A stretch of 64,000 bases of DNA from Perilla frutescens (lineage: Eukaryota; Streptophyta; Magnoliopsida; Lamiales; Lamiaceae): NCBI GenBank assembly GCA_026008535.1, contig BRKX01000004.1, forward strand, positions 11,247,501 through 11,311,500, in the 5' to 3' direction. The notes beneath the pieces were generated by a model. It did not search any database, was not told the origin of the DNA, and was given only the letters and a program-made list of their open reading frames with translations. This document shows positions 1 to 13,165 of the stretch, piece by piece. Position 1 is the first letter of the stretch. Each line of letters opens with the position of its first letter. Made by a program: the position numbers and the translations under genes.

Positions 1-700
1 AAGTGGCACCAATAGATTTTGTAAGAACTATGATATTTTCTTTCAATACTCAATCCCATTTGAGGAATGTATGATGATAGTTACCCACACTACATATATC
101 AAGATCGATGCAAGTAGCTAGATTCCCATTGAAAATGTTGGAGAGTGCTTTGTTTGTTAATTTATTTATTACTCCATCTGTCTTATTCATATGAGTCTAT
201 TTTCATTTTTTGAATGTCTCAATGAGTAGATTGGTTTATACAGTAAAATCTCTATATAAGAATAACCTTCTTATAGTAACAAAAAGTTGTAGTCCCAACT
301 CAGGATCAGTTATAAATAAGAATAACCTCTAAATTGTAATATTTCGGTATTTTTTTAGGACCTTCCTTAAGAAATTCGCCTCCATATAGTAATAAAGTGA
401 CATTAAATTTCATATATATTTAAATATCTATAAAAAATGTCTAGAACTATTTTAACTACATATGTTATATTAAACTTAAGATTGTATGAAATACTTATCT
501 AAAGTTATTTATGGCAGTACTTTAATTTTTTGGGTTAATATCACACCCTTTAACTTGCACGATCGAAGTAATTAGTCAACACGATCACTTTCTTGTTGAA
601 TCTAAAACATTATATTTACAGCTTGTCCAACATGTTTGAAGCTTATTGACACATTACTTTTTTCTATTTCTACACTATCATTCTCTAGATTATCACCATG

Positions 701-3700
701 TGTAACAGCCCGGTCCCGAGATAGGGATTAACGAATGGGGATGGGGTGTTATTAAGGGATTTAACGAGTAAATTCAGAAGATTAACGAAGAAGTTTAAGA
801 ATAAAGGTACACTTTGAAAATAGTTGATGATACTCGGGTTTACTTGATTAAGAAGGACACATGCTTTAGCGGAATAAAACGGCTAACTAATCAGATACCA
901 ACAAGCATAGACTCTTTTATAGGTGAAAGGAAATCATACTCGGAAAGCGGAAATAAACTTAATATGCATCTTATATATATGTAATCGTTTGAGAATATTC
1001 TTAGCATCTCGAATAATCATAATAGAACCTTGAACGGAATTTAGAAAGAGTTAATCAGAGTAGCAGAACACATAATGGGATTTCAAAGACACTTATATAA
1101 TAGCAAAACAATCTTGGCAGCCAACCCACATCCACAGCCACCATCATCCTCGGCATCTCAACCTGAAAACATTTGAAAAAGAGGGTGTGAGCACTAATGT
1201 ACTCAGTGGGTTTTTAATGAAAGCTTCTTTAATAACTTGAGAAATATCCAACAATGAACTGGCGGTATATGGAGAGCAAAACGCAAAAGCCCTCTCCATA
1301 TCCGCAAAACCTTTTCTTTACTTTTGGGCCCAACCTTGGCTCAAACCTGTCGTCAACTGTACTCTTAGGCATGCCATAGGATAGTAGAGGGATTACCTCA
1401 AATATACGAACGAGTTTGCGTGGGAACAACCCAGCAGTGACTCCCTTAATGATTCCGAGCTCATATCCTGCTTAAGTGAAAAGCTAAGTTCCTTCTCTCC
1501 CTATTCTTGCTAGCAGTACCAAGCTTAGAACTATGTCTAATGCTAATACCTTATTACTGCATGATCTCGGCCTACAAAGGGTTAAAGCTACCCTAACAAG
1601 GCAAATCCTTAATCCTTAACTATACGAGCTTTAACAAAACATAAACATTCAAATACGAAGAAATGAACGCGGATAAACATCGATTGCAAATAAAGCAATT
1701 CTGAACACCTCATGCTAGCATAAATTGTAAATAAACAATTCTAGCATATCTAAACATACTTGAGAGCTCACTTAACTTATACTAACTTCCTTTACTTTAT
1801 CTAACTCAAATAACAATTCAACATAATCATGCATATAACTTCTTTTATTCCTTTCCTTTCCTTTCCTTGTACAGAGATCAATCAAGCTGAGCAAAAATAC
1901 TTTATTGGATATCTCATTTTGCCCTAACATGCTTCTAGAGCTTATTAGCTCAAACTTTAGATGAGTATATATTTACCCACCTCGATTACTGGACAGAAGA
2001 TGAAGCAACGAGCTGAAGATCCTTCTCCGATTTCCTATGAGGCTCACTTCCTCCTACAAAAGTCGAATCATCGACTTAGCGATCTCCTTTGAGGGAATTG
2101 ACTATCTAAAGCAAGAAATAATGGCATTTTACTCGAAGACTAAAATCTAAGATTTATTTACAGATTGCACGACTTTACGACTTCATAAATTTTGAGAAGA
2201 ATTTATTTAAAGAACATCTCGACTTGATTTCCCAATTTTTAGACAAGGAATAACTTGAATAGATCACTCGAAATAAATTGAGAATATCTTGATTGATTTT
2301 TTAAAATTTAACTTGAAAATAACTTGGAAATAACACGACTTGAAAACTCGAAAAGATGGAAAAATCAGCGTCGGATGACACGGGAGGGGCATCGCGCGCC
2401 GGCGGCACCCCGCGCGCCCGCGCACCCTCCGCACCCGCGGGGTTTTGGGCCGTGGGGGATGTCGCGCGGCCGTGCAACCCCCGTGGTCGCGGGACCTGGT
2501 TTCTCACTCTTCCTAGGCGATCTTCAACTAGGTTCTTCGTGTTCGTTGATTCTTTCGACGAACACGAAGAACACTTAACCCGAAATTTCTTAAAAACAAC
2601 GTACTTGAATTTATCATGCAACAACCTTCCTTAACTTAAAAAGAATTTTGGCATTATAACGGCATAAACACGATAATCCTCTTTAAATATTTAGAATAAC
2701 GACGAAATCTTTAAATATAGCTTGAACGGAATTTAAACGGAATAAACGAGGCTAATCTCAAGAATAATAACGACAGGAATAACGTGAGAAGTATAACGTA
2801 ACGTTATTAACTTGGAACTTCAATAAAAACTGAAATATAACTTAGACGGAAGGTAAACGAGCAATAATGAAAAACGCGAAGAACGTAAAGAACAGAAAGT
2901 AAATGCGGAATTTAAAGACGGAAAAAGAAATGGAGATCGAGACCGACGAATAAGAATGGACGGGGTTAGGTGCGTCGAAGGAAGGTGGCTAGCTCGGCAT
3001 CTCATCGAGTTGCAATGGCGGCAGAGCCGTCCGCTACGACCCAATGGCGCCCCTAGCACATTCCCTCACCGCATCCCTTCCACGCCACTCCGCTCGTCGT
3101 CTTGAAGAACACTCACGAAGAACACTTTTACTTTGACAGAACCTTCTCGGCTTTCAAAGCTTTTCACCCTCTCGATTTAGAAGTGAAATAGATGACAAAT
3201 GAGCAATGAAAGCTAAAGGGGCGGCCTTGTATTTATAGGAAAAGCTTTGGCTTCCAAGGGAAGCCACTTCAGTGCAAGAATACTGTAAAAGTTACCCCGG
3301 GTTCGGTTAAAAGCTGCTTTATTCGATGTCGAGGTCCAAATGACCTCAGACACGAAATCTAAAAATATCGGGGGACTCATTGGCTCGAATACTAGTGAAC
3401 CAACTTGATTCGTGAAAAAGACGGGGTCATCTGAAAAAAGACGAGCAAAGATTCCCTTTTTGGAATTACTTTTTACTATTCACTCAAACTGACAGATTTT
3501 ACTCCCGAGCGTTCGATTGACTTCAGAATGGTAATCCGTGAATGCCAACGGAATCCTTGTGTCATTTCCCATAATAGGGGCTTGACAGAACTAGACTCGG
3601 ATCAACGAGGAGGATTTCGTAAATTTCTCAAAACACGAACGCACGCAAAAGTTACTATTCATTCATCCTTTAAATACGCTTTTCATCACCGGGAACTCAA

Positions 3701-3945
3701 TTGACTTCAGAATTAAAATCCGAAAACACCGGCATACTCCTTGAGTTAAAACCTTTCTAACAAGACCACGAATGGCCATAAAAGAATTAAGATCAAATTT
3801 TCTGAAAAGATGATTTTCACGAAAACTGACCTTTAAAGTCGTGACTGACATCTGTCCTCAATTAACCTTAATTAAATTTCTTCCTTAACTTCTTAATTAT
3901 CATTAAGAATCCTCTAAACCTTAATCGAAAATCTGGGATATTACA
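701..3945 (-). repeat. 3' LTR of the gypsy element
   Basis: On the minus strand it starts TGTAATATCCC and ends GGGACCGGGCTGTTACA, the canonical TG...CA ends. A TATA-like CTATAAATAC lies at 3229-3238 on the minus strand. It contains a GC-rich island at about 2380-2510 in otherwise AT-rich sequence. Short reading frames inside it, including those repeated in both LTRs, are not supported as genes. Confidence 0.92.
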
Positions 3946-3965
3946 CCCTATCCCCCTTAAAGAAA
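3946..3965 (-). other. Polypurine tract of the gypsy element
   Basis: The minus strand reads TTTCTTTAAGGGGGATAGGG directly before the 3' LTR, the expected place for the plus-strand primer. Confidence 0.8.
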
Positions 3966-3982
3966 TTTCGTCCCGAAATTTA

Positions 3983-6900
3983 CTAACCATGATAAACGAT
4001 ATCAGGGTACTTTTTGAGTAGTTCGGATTCGAGCTCCCATGTTGCTTCTTCTGAACCATGAAGGTTCTAGATCATCTTTACAAGATTGATCTCCTTGTTC
4101 CTTAACTTCTGGATCTTTTAACTCACAAAGGCCTGGGGCTTCTCTTTATATGCTAAGTCCTCATTCAGGACTATCTCTTCCTTGCAAATCACGTGCTTTG
4201 GATTAAACATGTACTTTCTCAATATTGAGACATGAAAAGACCTCATGAACATCACTCAGGTTGGGTGGTAAGGCCAACATGTAGGCTACTTTATTCACAT
4301 TTTCTAAATCTCAAAAGGTCCAATAAATATGGGCCTTAACTTGTTTCGTTTGGCAAAACGAACCACTCCTTGACGGAGACATTTACAAGAATACTATCAT
4401 CAATGTCGAATCTTAGTTCCGCTCCTCTTTCGTTTGCGTAAACCTTCTGTCAATCTTGAATCTCCTTGATTTGCTAATGAGCAGGCTCGATCTTCTGGAC
4501 CGCTTCCGGGATCATTTCAGATCCAAGTATCCTTCTCTCTCTAACTTCGTCCCAATACAAGGGCGATCTACACTTTCTTCTGATCCGGGCTTCATAAGGG
4601 CCACGTTGATCGATGACTGGTAGCTGTTGTTGTACGCAACCTTTACCAATTGCAGTAGCTCCTCCCAGCTGCTTCTTTGATCGATGACTACTCCTCTAGG
4701 CATGTCTTCTAGAATCTGAATAGTCCTCTCGGACTGGCCATTCATCTGAGGATGAAATGTCGTGCTGAAATTGAGCTTTGATCTCATTGCCTTTTGTAGA
4801 CTCTTCCAAAATCTTGACGTAAATCTCATATCACGATCCGATATAATCGAGACCGGCACATCGTGCAATATGCACAAATTTCCTATCATACATCTGGGCT
4901 AATTGATCTAGCCCATCTGTCATGATAATAGCAATGAGAGGTGCTGCTTTCGATAATCGATTCACGATTACCCAAGTAGCGGTATGTCACCACTTAGATT
5001 TTGGTAATCCTACCACAAAGCCTATACTACTATGATCCTACTTCCATTCAGGAATTTCTATAGGTTGGAGCAACCAGAAGGTTTTTGATGCAAAGCTCCA
5101 CTTGTTGATAGATCAACACCTTTCTACGAAGGCGGCTACTTTTCTCTTCATGTTATTGTGCTAGAAGTTCTTTTTGAGGTCTTGATACATCTTGGTGCTT
5201 CTGGGATGTGCTGTATGTGGCTTGTCATGTGCCTTGCACATGATTTCCTCCTTTATTTCTTTCTTGCTTGGCACACAAAGCTTTCCTTTGAATAAGAGCG
5301 TTTTATCGGTGGCTTCTGTGAAGTCTTGCGTGCTATCTAATCGTGCTTCTAGGCTTTTCTTCTCGAGAAACTCATTTCATTTCCAAACCTTAACTATCCT
5401 TTGTCTCGGGTCGGGATGAGCGACTATCGCGACGATTTGTGCTTAATTGATTGCAGGTGGTGTTAACACCTTGATTCTTAACTTCTTGAATTTCTATCAA
5501 AGCTTCTTCTTAACTTAAGCGAGTTCTAACTCTCCCTTCTCCTTCCTACTTAGGGCATCAACTACCACATTTACCTTACCTGGATGGTAGCGAGTCGTGC
5601 GGTCGTAATCCTTTACAAGTCCTAGCCATCTTCTCTGCCTTATGCTAAGATCCTCTTGCTTGAAGAAATACTTTAGGCTCTTGTGATCTTGAGAAGAGTC
5701 TTACACTTGGCTCCGTAGAGATAGTGCTTCAAGATCTTTAGCGCAAAAACAACCGCTGCTAGTTCTAAATCATGCGTGAGGTAGTTCTACTTGTGATTCT
5801 TAAGCTGTCTCAAAGCATAAGCGATCACCTTTCCTCTCTTCTTCAGTCACGCATCCTAATCCTTTTCTCGACGCATAAGCATAGACCACGAATTCTTCAT
5901 TTTTCTTCCGAAATGGCCAATCATCGGGCTTGTGGTTAACATCTTCTTTCTTGAAACTTTCCTCGCACTTGGGTGTCTACCTAAACTTGAAGTCCTTCCT
6001 CAACACTTGCGTCATAGCCTTAGCTATTGACGAGAATTCTTCGATGAATCTATAATAGAATCTCACAAGTCCTAGAAAACTTCCTATCTCATTCACGTTC
6101 CTTGGAGACTTCGAGTTGCTTGTAGTTTCAATCTTAGCTGGATCTACTTTGATTCCTTCTACTGAAACCATGTGACCTAGAAACATAACTTCTTTAAGCC
6201 AAAACTCACACTTACTAAACTTAGCGTAAAACCTTTCTCCTCTTTAACTTCTCCAGCACCACTCTTAGGTGCTCTTGATGCTCCTCTTTGTCCTTCGAAT
6301 AGATGAGAATATCATCTATGAAAACTAGCGCAAACTTATCTGGATACGGGTAAAAACCCGGTTCATTAAATCCATGAACAATGCTGGGGCGTTGGTCAAT
6401 CCGAACGGCATAACCACAAACTCGTAATGCCCAAAGTGAGTCCTAAAAGCATTATTAGGAATATTCTCCTTCCAGATCTTCAGCTGATGATACCCAAATC
6501 TTAAGTCTATCCTTGAAAAGACACTTGCTCCCTTAAGCTTGATCAAAGAGATCATCTATTCTTGGGTGAGGGTATCGATTCTTGATGGTCAGCTTATTAA
6601 GCTTTCTATAGTCGATGCACATTCTCAATGTGCCATCCTTCTTCTTCACGAACAAGATTGGAACTTTCCAAGACGACACACTAGGTTGGATAAAACCTAG
6701 GTCTAATAACTCTTGCAGTTGAACCTTGAGTTCTTGCGATTCCTTAGGCGCCACTCTGTAGGGGCTTTCGACTGGTGCAGCTCCTGGTTCTAAACCGATA
6801 GTGGATTCCACTTGCCTATAGGGTGGTAGTTCTGATAGATCCTTTTGGAAATACGTCTTTAAAATTTTCTTGTGCCTGAAACGCCTTCTATTGCAAACTC

Positions 6901-7330
6901 TCCTTCCTCTTTCTTCGTTGCAACCGCTTTTCAATGGTATTCTGACTTTATAGCCTCTGCGGGAGATCACCGTCACTTGCAGGCATAAAGATCGCATGAC
7001 TGGACCTTGAACGTAAGCTTAAAACTTATCTAACGTCATTCTTCAGATTGTCTCTTAATATTGGACGAGCTGAAAGATCACCTTTAGAGATTCGCGTCCT
7101 ACTAGAAGGGTGCTAACTATCATACTTAGATTCTTCTTCCTATTTGGGACTACTCCCTTTTATTCTTCCCAAGGAATATTGCTTTATACTCTCTGCTCTA
7201 ATCAAGAATCCACACTCAAGATCTATGAGTGGGAGCAAAACAAAATGATTGCCTCTGAGTGAGGACTTTATCTTGATCAATAATTCTTTAACAAGTTCCA
7301 AAAGTTGGAAGAGATATAACATTGGGTTAT
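3983..7330 (-). pseudogene. Gypsy pol remnant: protease region, RT, RNase H, integrase, chromodomain
   Basis: This is a decayed polyprotein on the minus strand. The RT N-terminal half (6533-6997) shows VPILFVKKKDGTLRMCIDYR. RT continues in another frame (6325-6555) with FGYHQL and VMPFGLTNAP. The catalytic motif VFIDDILIYS is at about 6296-6325. The RT/RNase H connection (5977-6186) has FLGHMVS and FLGLVRFYYRFI. RNase H at 5540-5700 shows DHKSLKYFF, QRRWL and HPGKVNVVVDALSRK. Integrase (4512-4889) carries SIISDRD, HPQMNGQSERTIQ and AYNNSYQSS. The last domain has GSEEATWELESE and ends at a stop at 3983-3985, matching the end of a chromodomain. The protease stretch (about 7050-7330) is recognised only by position. 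Many stops and frameshifts make an active product impossible. Confidence 0.85.
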
Positions 7331-7849
7331 TTATACTAGAAACATTGACTTTTCAGAGGACTTATAGACTCAAAAGGGGTTTTTGCGTGTAGCAAACGTA
7401 TGGAAGACAATCGATGATTAACAACTGAGAATTGTATTGAATATTTGCAAAGGCGTCAGTATATCTTTGACAAGAGAATGCTATCACTGATTCTGGATGA
7501 TTAAAGAAGCATCATCAAAAGATTATAATTTGTCCAAAACGATATTGAAGAAATTCAAATGATATAAATGAAGAATTTCAATTAATATGAAGCTGTTGAA
7601 AGGTGATTGTTTTAATTGATACGAGAATGAATGAATAGACTCATCAAAACTTCTTATCTTAATGAAACTTTTAATCTACCACTTCTAGGTCTATCTGCTT
7701 AACGATCTTCTTCAGGTTCTTTCTCTTCCTTTCCTTGATCTTCACGTATATTCTTCTTTACTAGGTTGCTATGAAATAGCATGAGTCAGTTGGCCTTCAA
7801 TTAGCTACACTTGGCTGGAAAAGGCGACATACGGGAATCATCTTCACTT

Positions 7850-8150
7850 ATTAGAAGGGATACAACAAAGCGACCTGATCTATACGCGTTTTCTTCTCGT
7901 TTGAAACCACAAATGCGGGGTATGCCTTGATAACTGGTCGAACTCTTGATCGTACGTTGACAACGTCTTCTTTCCTTGCTTCTAGCTCCAGATCTCTATC
8001 TCCTTTGCCTTATGAATAGTTCGGGATATACTTCTGATATAACTCGTACTTGAAACATTCCCAATCATACTACGCTTACTGCCTCAAATTTATCATCCTT
8101 CAAACAGACTCCTACCCGAAGTTTGTATTCATAAAAGAGCACAACCTAAT
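7850..8150 (-). pseudogene. Gypsy gag remnant
   Basis: The minus strand has LYQKYIPNY (about 8010-8040) and, in another frame, STYDQEFDQLSRHTPHLW (about 7905-7965). Both fit the capsid core of Ty3/gypsy Gag, whose family pattern is a YxxxF then a LSRYAP-type motif. The pieces sit in different frames with stops between them, so the gene is broken. From here to 8674 I see no further recognisable domain. Confidence 0.55.
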
Positions 8151-8673
8151 TCCTCATCTTCCGATTAGACTATAAAATTGAAATTTCACTTCTAAGGAAT
8201 AACCCATTTCTCGACTCCCATCGGGTCTCCTAGAATATTAGAACGAAAAAGTTGTGTTTGAGAAACACATTCTTGGCTCTTGAGTCGCGGTTCAGGACTT
8301 GCTTGCTTGCGGCCTCGTTCTCTTGGCTTGATGTCTTTTCAATGACATTCTAAAGAATCCTACATATTAGAGATGCTCGCTCGAACTTGCATGAAGAAAA
8401 ATGAAATACCTTTTGATAAGGTCTTTAGATTACGCAGGATAGATCAAGCAAAGCGGGAAAATTTCCTCATAAGAGGACTTTTGGCATAAATAAGAAAGAG
8501 GTTCTTGGTTACATCCAAAAATAGGACTACCTTTTGGAGAATTACTGCTGCTATCAAAAACTAAAAGGTTGGTTAATACATTTTCAGAATAAGGTCTGGA
8601 TTAAAGCAGATAAATGGACAACAGGTCAGCAAGGTGTTCTAACAACAACACCTCCTTTGCCTACTTCTAAAGC

Positions 8674-9261
8674 TTAACTATATACTGGGTCCCCTTCTTC
8701 CTCATCTTCATCTGTCTCTGGTACCTCGAACTTGAATTTCCTTAAGCTTCCTTCGGGGAACTGATGGGGCATTCGCTGTCCCAGACTCTGAGGGGCAACT
8801 GGTTGATAGGCAGGGGCCTAGTGGTGCATTCTGGAGGACAAAAACTCGGTGTCCTGGACGATCAAGGGTCTTGCTTCTAAGGTTCCTTCAGCATGAGGGC
8901 ACGGTGCTTCAAATTTAGGGGGACTGTTCAGAGTCGCCCTTAGCAGTTCTGGTTCCGTCACAGATGAGGGATTTTGTTCGGCTAGAGTATTCACGTGGCC
9001 ATACTTTAACTCCCAAAGAGCCATCAAGGCTGAAGAGAATTCTGTCAGGTTCCCGATTACAACATGCGCCTCGGGATCACGGGTGATGGTTTGCAGAATG
9101 CGGTACATTGCTGGCCTCTCAGCGGTCGGTGCTTGCTCACACATGCGGATGCATGTTTCCAAGTCGGATACCTTTCCTGACGTTCCTCCAAAGTCGTTTA
9201 TTTCTTGAACGGGGTGGAAAAGAGGCACATTATTCCTTGCAATCGAACGACGCTTAACCAT
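8674..9261 (-). pseudogene. Unknown ORF between primer site and gag of the gypsy element
   Basis: The frame opens with MVKRRSIARNNVPLFHPVQE and runs 147 codons to a TAG at 8818-8820. It then continues in the same frame through QRMPHQFPEGSLRKFKFEVP and an acidic tail, to TAA at 8674-8676, about 195 codons in all. The middle looks helical and the end is strongly acidic. I recognise no capsid, zinc knuckle or enzyme motif. Its place, first after the primer site and ahead of the gag-like remnant, suggests either the Gag N-terminal matrix part or an extra ORF. Apart from the single stop it is better preserved than gag-pol. Confidence 0.5.
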
Positions 9262-9879
9262 CTAAAAATATGAAGCTTAATCAGTCTAGATTATAAAAGG
9301 GAGACCTATGGTTCTCCTGAGATCATGCTATCGTTTAGATTTAGACTACTTATCTTGCATGCATAGATCCTTTTTGCAGTTGACTTTTACAAAAATTTTG
9401 GTGCCCAAGTCTTTGATCATAAACTTTACCTTTTCCTTTAAAACAAAAATTCGAGAATGAATCAACTCTTTTCTTTTAAATCTGGAACTCTTCTTCGAAA
9501 CTTTTATCTTTTGTTAAGACATATGTTTAAAAATAAGTTTTTAAACACTTTTCTTAGTGATCAAGAACTTATTTCACAAACCTTTTTCCTCAGGAAATCA
9601 TTTTACCCGAATACTTTTTACTTGGAATTTCATTATCAAGGTTTTTCCCTTTATCCATAAAAGGGGCATGCTTGCTCAAATCTCTTCGTTTTCGATAGTC
9701 AAAAATTATGAATTCCAAATCTAAAATCTCTATACTATCATACCTCGATTTTTGTTGAAGATATGAGGGTGATGGCGAGCTGTGGGTTGTTGCTGTAACT
9801 TATCACGAAGCAATTCATATGCACATAAACACTTAGCTTTAACTTAAACAAAGAGACAGGTCTGCAGAGTTGCAAGCCT

Positions 9880-9891
9880 GCTCTGATACCA
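9880..9891 (-). other. Primer binding site (initiator Met tRNA) of the gypsy element
   Basis: The minus strand reads TGGTATCAGAGC two bases inside the 5' LTR. It is complementary to the 3' end of plant initiator-Met tRNA and fixes the orientation of the element. Confidence 0.92.
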
Positions 9892-9893
9892 AC

Positions 9894-12800
9894 TGTAACA
9901 GCCCGGTCCCGAGATAGGGATTAACGAATGGGGACGGGGTGTTATTAAGGGATTTAACGAGTAAATTCAGAAGATTAACGAAGAAGTTTAAGAATAAAGG
10001 TACGCTTTGAAAATAGTTGATGATACTCGGGTTTACTTGATTAAGAAGGACACATGCTTTAGTGGAATAAAACGGCTAACTAATCAGATACCAACAAGCA
10101 TAGGCTCTTTTATAGGTGAAAGGAAATCATACTCGGAAAGCGGAAATAAACTTAATATGCATCTTATATATATGTAATCGTTTGGGAATATTCTTAGCAT
10201 CTCGAATAATCATAATAGAACCTTGAACGAAATTTAGAAAGAGTTAATCAGAGTAGCAGAACACATAATGGGATTTCAAAGACACTTATATAATAGCAAA
10301 ACAATCTTGGCAGCCAACCCACATCCACAGCCACCATCATCCTCGGCATCTCAACCTGAAAACATTTGAAAAAGAGAGTGTGAGCACTAATGTACTCAGT
10401 GGGTTTTTAATGAAAGCTTCTTTAATAACTTGAGAAATATCCAACAATGAAATGGCGGTATATGGAGAGCAAAACGCAAAAGCCCTCTCCATATCCGCAA
10501 AACCTTTTCTTTACTTTTGGGCCCAACCTTGGCTCAAACCTGTCGTCAACTGTACTCTTAGGCATGCCATAGGATAGTAGAGGGATTACCTCAAATATAC
10601 GAACGAGTTTGCGTGGGAACAACCCAGCAGTGACTCCCTTAATGATTCCGAGCTCATATCCTGCTTAAGTGAAAAGCTAAGTTCCTTCTCTCCCTATTGT
10701 TGCTAGCAGTACCAAGCTTAGAACTATGTCTAATGCTAATACCTTATTACTGCATGATCTCGGCCTACAAAGGGTTAAAGCTACCCTAACAAGGCAAATC
10801 CTTAATCCTTAACTATACGAGCTTTAACAAAACATAAACATTCAAATACGAGGAAATGAACGCGGATAAACATCGATTGCAAATAAAGCAATTCTGAACA
10901 CCTCATGCTAGCATAAATTGTAAATAAACAATTCTAGCATATCTAAACATACTTGAGAGCTCACTTAACTTATACTAACTTCCTTTACTTTATCTAACTC
11001 AAATAACAATTCAGCATAATCATGCATATAACTTCTTTTATTCCTTTCCTTTCCTTTCCTTGTACAGAGATCAATCAAGCTGAGCAAAAATACTTTATTG
11101 GATATCTCATTTTGCCCTAACATGCTTCTAGAGCTTATTAGCTCAAACTTTAGATGAGTATAGATTTACCCACCTCGATTACTGGACAGAAGATGAAGCA
11201 ACGAGCTGAAGATCCTTCTCCGATTTCCTATGAGGCTCACTTCCTCCTACAAAAGTCGAATCATCGACTTAGCGACCTCCTTTGAGGGAATTGACTATCT
11301 AAAGCGAGAAATAATGGCATTTTACTCGAAGACTAAAATCTAAGATTTATTTACAGATTGCACGACTTTACGACTTCATAAATTTTGAGAAGAATTTATT
11401 TAAAGAACATCTCGACTTGATTTCCCAATTTTTAGACAAGGAATAGCTTGAATAGATCACTCGAAATAAATTGAGAATATCTTGATTGATTTTTTAAAAT
11501 TTAACTTGAAAATAACTTGGAAATAACACGACTTGAAAACTCGAAAAGATGGAAAAATCAGCGTCGGATGACATGGGAGGGGCATCGCGCGCCGGCGGCA
11601 CCCCGCGCGCCCGAGCAGCCTCCGCGCCCGCGCACCCTCCGCGCCCGTGGGGTTCTGGGCCGTGGGGGATGTCGCGCGGCCGCGCAACCCCCGCGGTCGC
11701 GGGACCTGGTTTCTCACTCTTCCTGGGTGATCTTCAACTGGGTTCTTCGTGTTCGTTGATTCTTTCGACAAACACGAAGAAAACGAAGAACACTTAACCC
11801 GAAATTTCTTAAAAACAACGTACTTGAATTTATCATGCAACAACCTTCCTTAACTTAAAAAGAATTTTTGCATTATAACGACATAAACACGATAATCCTC
11901 TTTAAATATTTAGAATAACGACGAAATCTTTAAAATATAGCTCGTACGGAATTTAAACGGAATAAATGAGGCTAATCTCAAGAATAATAACGACAGGAAT
12001 AACGCGAGAAATATAACGTAACGTTATTAACTTGGAACTTCAATAAAAACTGAAATATAACTTAGACGGAAGGTAAACGAGCAATAATGAAAAATGCGAT
12101 GAACGTAAAGAACGGAAAGTAAATGCGGAATTTAAAGACGGAAAAAGAAATGGAGATCGAGATCGACGAACAAGAATGGACGGGGTTAGGTGCGTCGAAG
12201 GAAGGTGGCTAGCTCGGCGTCTTGTCGAGTTGCAACGGCGGCAGAGTCGCCCGCTACGACCCAATGGCGCCCCTAGCACATTCCCTCACCGCATCCCTTC
12301 CACGCCACTCCGCTCGTCGTCTTGAAGAACACTCACGAAGAACACTTTTACTTTTACAGAACCTTCTCGGCTTTCAAAGCTTCTCACCCTCTCGATTTAA
12401 AAGTGAAATAGATGACAAATGAGCAATGAAAGCTAAAGGGGTGGCCTTGTATTTATAGGAAAAGCTTTGGCTTCCAAGGGAAGCCACTTCAGTGCAAGAA
12501 TACTGCAAAAGTTACCCCGGGTTCGGTTAAAAGCTGCTTTATTCGATGTAGAGGTCCAAATGACCTCAGACATGAAATCTAAAAATACCGGGGGACTCAT
12601 TGGCTCGAATACTAGTGAACCAACTTGATTCGTGAAAAAGACGGGGTCATCTGAAGAAAGACGAGCAAAGATTCCCTTTTTGGAATTACTTTTTACTATT
12701 CACTCAGACTGACAGATTTTACTCCCGAGCGTTCGATTGACCTCAGAATGGTAATCTGTGAATGCCAACGGAATCCTTGGGTCATTTCCCATAAGAGAGG

Positions 12801-13165
12801 CTTGACAGAACTAGACTCGGATCAACGAGGAGGATTTCGTAAATTTCTCAAAACACGAACGCGCGCAAAAGTTAATATTCATTCATCCTTTAAATACGCT
12901 TTTCATCACCGGGAACTCAATTGACTTCAGAATTAAAATCTGAAAACACCGGCATACTCCTTGAGTTTAAACCTTTCTAACGAGACCACGAATGGCCATA
13001 AAAGAATTAAGATCAAATTTTCCGAAAAGATGATTTTCACGAAAACTGACCTTTAAAGTCGTGACTGACATCTGACCTCAATTAACCTTAATTAAATTTC
13101 TTCCTTAACTTCTTAATTATCATTAATAATCCTCTAAACCTTAATCGAAACTCTAGGGTATTACA
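9894..13165 (-). repeat. 5' LTR of the gypsy element
   Basis: It is the partner of 701-3945 with the same ends, and 27 bp longer overall. The visible length difference is extra GC-rich repeat units at about 11610-11645. In the first ~1 kb I compared by eye, about ten single-base differences separate the two LTRs, mostly C/T and G/A. A TATA-like CTATAAATAC lies at 12449-12458 on the minus strand, where transcription of the element would start. Confidence 0.92.

Larger units (their letters stand above)
701..13165 (-). mobile_element. Ty3/gypsy chromovirus-type LTR retrotransposon, nearly full length, defective
   Basis: The element is bounded by two long terminal repeats in the same orientation, 701-3945 and 9894-13165, with a 5-bp target duplication CCATG at 696-700 and 13166-13170. 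On the minus strand the order is 5' LTR, initiator-Met primer site, an extra ORF, gag remnant, protease region, reverse transcriptase, RNase H, integrase, chromodomain end, polypurine tract and 3' LTR. That order and the chromodomain tail point to a chromovirus, probably Tekay/Del-like (inference). The LTRs differ only slightly, while the coding region is full of stops and frameshifts. It is therefore non-autonomous but seems to have moved fairly recently. Confidence 0.93.

Noticed and set aside
1229..1429. Open frame repeated almost identically at 10422-10622
   Set aside because: Both lie at the same place in the two gypsy LTRs. The repetition is explained by the LTRs and there is no protein feature.
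2301..2634. Arg/Pro/Ala-rich frames on both strands, again in the other LTR
   Set aside because: They arise from the GC-rich island, which lacks stops in many frames.
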